DNA of 9,549 nucleotides from Candidatus Sphingobacterium stercoripullorum. GTDB taxonomy: Bacteria; Bacteroidota; Bacteroidia; Sphingobacteriales; Sphingobacteriaceae. Within the stretch, counting starts at the first letter, position 1. Each line of letters begins with the position of its first letter. A program made the translations under genes and the position numbers. The stretch spans positions 1-9,549 of the forward strand of contig DXEZ01000188.1 in assembly GCA_019114715.1 (NCBI GenBank), given 5' to 3'. The notes under the pieces were generated by a model, which saw only the letters and a list, made by a program, of their open reading frames with translations, was not told where the DNA came from and searched no databases. This document shows positions 7,507 to 9,549 of the stretch, piece after piece.

Positions 7507-8358
7507 ATGAATAAGATTAAAAAAATACACCTCCTACTTTTATGCTTGTCATTCCATCTTGCTGGTGCACAAGAAAAAATTGCTTTATATGAGCAGGAGA
7601 TCCCTAACCATACCGGTAACCCTTTAGCCGAGTCCGAGTTGCCACATTTCTTTGTATACAAACCAAATGTTACTGATGACCGAAACTGTGCCATACTCAT
7701 CATCCCTGGGGGAGGATACGGAATGGTAGCGATAGATCATGAGGGGCATCAGGTAGCTAAGGAGTTGACCCAGGTGGGTTATACTGCATTCGTTTTAAAA
7801 TACCGCCTGCCATCAGATCAGAACATGAAAGATAAAAAGTGGGGACCTTTGCAAGATGCACAGGCAGCCCTTGCACGTATTCGAGGGGAGTATGGGTTTA
7901 GCAAAGCTGGAGTATTGGGTTTCTCGGCGGGAGGTCATTTAGCCGGAACGCTCCTAACTTTATATAAATACCCGCAGATAGACCCTGCTTCTAAGGAAAA
8001 TATAAAACCCGATTTTGGAGCTTTGTTATATCCGGTAGTAACTATGGGAGATCTTTACACGCACAAAGGATCAAAAGAAAACCTGCTTGGTAAAGAGCCT
8101 TCTCAAGAGGATTTAAACCTGTTTTCAGTAGAAAAAAACATCAACAAAAACACGCCCCCTATATTTATTATGCATGCAAGGGACGATCAAGCAGTCCCTT
8201 TTACCAATGCTACATTACTCGATGAAGCGCTCACCGATGCGAAAGTACGACATGAACTGTTTGTATATGAAAAAGGAGGTCATGGCTTTGGACTAAACAA
8301 CTCAACGTCGTCCGAGAAATGGATCGATGCCCTACTACTTTGGTTAGATTCTTTATAA
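7507..8358 (+). CDS. Secreted alpha/beta-hydrolase esterase (acetyl-esterase / acetylxylan-esterase-like)
   Basis: This 283-residue serine hydrolase has an N-terminal signal peptide: Lys-rich start, hydrophobic core LLLLCLSF, and a likely signal peptidase I site after LAGA (residue 21). It is probably periplasmic or exported, not a lipoprotein. The mature part has the alpha/beta-hydrolase layout: oxyanion segment IIPGGGYGMVA (65-75), nucleophile Ser140 in GFSAGGH (138-144), Asp227 in HARDDQAVP (223-231) and His259 in EKGGHGFG (255-262). The catalytic triad therefore seems complete. Family knowledge points to deacetylation of carbohydrates or similar small esters, but no polysaccharide-utilisation genes are nearby and the substrate cannot be read from the sequence. 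A lactonase or peptidase-like activity is also possible for this fold. It follows the cys operon terminators, so it probably has its own promoter, though I could not identify one. It lies between the two copies of the 27-base cysN repeat. Confidence 0.87.
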   Translation: MNKIKKIHLLLLCLSFHLAGAQEKIALYEQEIPNHTGNPLAESELPHFFVYKPNVTDDRNCAILIIPGGGYGMVAIDHEGHQVAKELTQVGYTAFVLKYRLPSDQNMKDKKWGPLQDAQAALARIRGEYGFSKAGVLGFSAGGHLAGTLLTLYKYPQIDPASKENIKPDFGALLYPVVTMGDLYTHKGSKENLLGKEPSQEDLNLFSVEKNINKNTPPIFIMHARDDQAVPFTNATLLDEALTDAKVRHELFVYEKGGHGFGLNNSTSSEKWIDALLLWLDSL

Positions 8359-8865
8359 TCTTTTTAACTGGGTCGAGATTTCTTTCACTTCATCTAGCTA
8401 ACGGTGCGATAACCTAGGCATTTCTTATTGGGGTAACGTAAGGCTTTTTCCTAAAAAAAACCATCAATTAAGTGGAAGTCGCTTAAAGATTTCAAACCTA
8501 AAACTCACCAGCCTTTACACTTTGATGCTTATAAAAAAAGCATACTCATTCTATACCCCCTATTCTATAATTCATAACAAGCTTGCATCAACATCTCCAC
8601 CCAATTTAAGGTAATAACTGCTCAGCTAGCACCTTTTAATCTATGTAACAATACTATAGGAATTCAACACCCTAAAAAACAAAATATCTTTCCCTAAACA
8701 CCCTCTACAACCTCCTTAAACTAAGTCCAGCGCAAAAAAACCATTTAGCTTCTAGAGGAATTGGCCACTAGTTAGATTCATGGAGTCACCAATTCTTAAA
8801 CCTTTTACAACTTATACAGTCAGAGAATATAGAAACAGGATGGTAGAACCTTAAAATTGAACGAC
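8359..8865. other. Gene-free, A/T-rich spacer with a cysN-derived fragment
   Basis: About 507 bases between the esterase and the Trp-rich protein gene hold no convincing coding frame on either strand, no recognisable tRNA and no IS element. The one clear content is the 27-base copy of cysN at 8509-8535. The reading frame through that copy is open from 8455 to a stop at 8575-8577, without a credible start. I could not identify a strong terminator for the esterase gene or a matching Bacteroidota promoter for the next gene, although both should lie here. Confidence 0.6.
8509..8535 (+). repeat. 27-base direct repeat, copy 2 (intergenic fragment of cysN)
   Basis: This is an exact copy of cysN codons 387-395. 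In the same frame it is followed by KSILILYPLFYNS and a stop at 8575-8577, instead of the 25 residues that end CysN. The SILI part faintly recalls the GVFILI of the real tail (TCATTCTA is shared). Sequence before the repeat shows no clear similarity to cysN. It may be a remnant of a partial duplication or of a displaced gene end. Confidence 0.9.
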
Positions 8866-9549
8866 ATGAAAAGGCAATATATAAAACCCTTTATTTTGGG
8901 ATTACTTCTCACAATTATCGGATTAACATTGAGCTTACGCTCCAATGCACAAAACGTTCAAGTGTCCATGGACTTGTTCTACCAAGAACTTTCTCCATAT
9001 GGGCATTGGTATAACGACCCGGTATATGGAGATATCTGGCAACCGAGTAATGTAGGCCCTGATTTTTATCCTTATAGCAGTAATGGATACTGGGTGATGA
9101 CCGAGTACGGAAACACTTGGGTATCGGATTACCAATGGGGCTGGGCGCCATTTCATTACGGTAGGTGGGTACACCTTGACCGCAGAGGTTGGGCATGGGT
9201 CCCAGGTTATGAATGGGGACCAGCTTGGGTAGAATGGAGAAGTGGCGGTGGTTACTACGGTTGGGCGCCTATGCAACCTAGCGTAGGAATACATGTAAAT
9301 GTAGGTCTACCGATTAGCCTTTGGGTGTTTATTCCTTCAAGGCATATACATAGCAGAAGTTTCCATAGATACTGGAATAGAGGAAGTAGAAACATCTACA
9401 ATAGGACCACCATCATCAACAATACGTATATTGTGAACAATAACAACTACTACGGCGGGCCGAGTAGAGGAGATATAGAGCGCACAACGGGTAGACGCGT
9501 ATCTGTTAGACAGGTGCAAAGAGCTGAAAGACCGGGTGCAACAAGAGTG
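8866..9549 (+). CDS. Secreted Trp/Tyr/Gly-rich protein with YxWGxW-type motifs (DUF6600-like), 3' end cut by the window
   Basis: An ATG at 8866 opens a frame that runs 228 codons to the window edge without a stop. A signal peptide is clear: KRQYIK, a hydrophobic stretch FILGLLLTIIGLTLSL, and a likely cleavage site after SNA (residue 28). The mature part begins with FYQELSPYGHWYNDPVYGDI (38-57) and is very rich in Trp, Tyr and Gly: GYWVMTEYGNTWVSDYQWGW (74-93), APFHYGRWV (94-102), GWAWVPGYEWGPAWVEWR (108-125) and GYYGWAPM (129-136). This pattern matches DUF6600 / YXWGXW-repeat proteins, whose molecular function is not established. After about 155 it becomes basic and Asn-rich (INNTYIVNNNNYY, 184-196), then Arg-rich at the edge. 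It is probably exported to the periplasm or cell surface. Minus-strand frames opposite it are shadows of the Trp-rich codons. The start is well supported by the signal peptide, although no ribosome-binding site is visible. Confidence 0.87.
   Translation, partial: MKRQYIKPFILGLLLTIIGLTLSLRSNAQNVQVSMDLFYQELSPYGHWYNDPVYGDIWQPSNVGPDFYPYSSNGYWVMTEYGNTWVSDYQWGWAPFHYGRWVHLDRRGWAWVPGYEWGPAWVEWRSGGGYYGWAPMQPSVGIHVNVGLPISLWVFIPSRHIHSRSFHRYWNRGSRNIYNRTTIINNTYIVNNNNYYGGPSRGDIERTTGRRVSVRQVQRAERPGATRV

Noticed and set aside
8758..8795. Inverted repeat GAATTGG / CCAATTC with a 24-base loop
   Set aside because: The arms are short, the loop is long and no T-run follows. It is as likely to be chance as an operator in this A/T-rich spacer.
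8780..8854. Small plus-strand frame of 24 codons just before the Trp-rich protein gene
   Set aside because: It has no ribosome-binding site, no recognisable protein features and a length expected by chance.
8915..9294. Two overlapping minus-strand open frames opposite the Trp-rich protein gene
   Set aside because: They are explained by the scarcity of reverse-strand stops opposite Trp- and Gly-rich codons. The plus-strand frame has a signal peptide and family motifs.

Overview
The window reads as chromosome from a member of the Bacteroidota. The protein sequences look like that phylum. Start codons sit behind A/T-rich leaders, mostly without usable Shine-Dalgarno sequences, which is common there. 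The extended N-terminal motifs of CysH and the secreted Trp-rich (DUF6600-like) protein also fit. The exact family (Sphingobacteriia, Cytophagia or another class) cannot be settled from this sequence alone.

Positions 4-7209 are one tightly packed plus-strand operon for assimilatory sulfate reduction and siroheme synthesis. It holds seven genes with gaps of only 5-24 bases: a monofunctional precorrin-2 dehydrogenase/ferrochelatase (CysG N-terminal type), sulfite reductase flavoprotein CysJ, sulfite reductase hemoprotein CysI, a small DUF2061 membrane protein, a short CysH-type reductase, and the sulfate adenylyltransferase subunits CysD and CysN. CysD and CysN activate sulfate to APS. CysH reduces the activated sulfate to sulfite. 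CysJ passes NADPH electrons to CysI, which reduces sulfite to sulfide. The CysG-type enzyme makes the siroheme that CysI needs. No APS kinase (cysC) is present, alone or fused to CysN, and CysH lacks the cysteine pairs of iron-sulfur APS reductases. The direct substrate of CysH (APS or PAPS) is therefore open. The operon promoter lies upstream of the window.

The operon appears to end at an intrinsic terminator whose hairpin begins inside the last codons of cysN and includes its stop codon. A second, weaker hairpin lies about 75 bases downstream. A 297-base spacer then leads to a gene for a secreted alpha/beta-hydrolase esterase (7507-8358), which has no obvious link to sulfur metabolism.

Positions 8359-8865 hold no convincing gene but contain a surprise: an exact 27-base copy (8509-8535) of codons 387-395 of cysN, 1404 bases downstream of the original. 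The two copies bracket the cysN tail, the terminators and the esterase gene. This could mark an insertion, a decayed partial duplication or a recombination scar. The window ends inside a gene (8866 to the edge) for a secreted protein rich in aromatic residues and Gly, with repeated Trp-Gly-Trp-type motifs as in DUF6600 proteins.

The cys genes are standard in content. The points most worth a second look are the 27-base repeat, the CysH substrate question, the DUF2061 protein inside the operon, and the terminator built into cysN.
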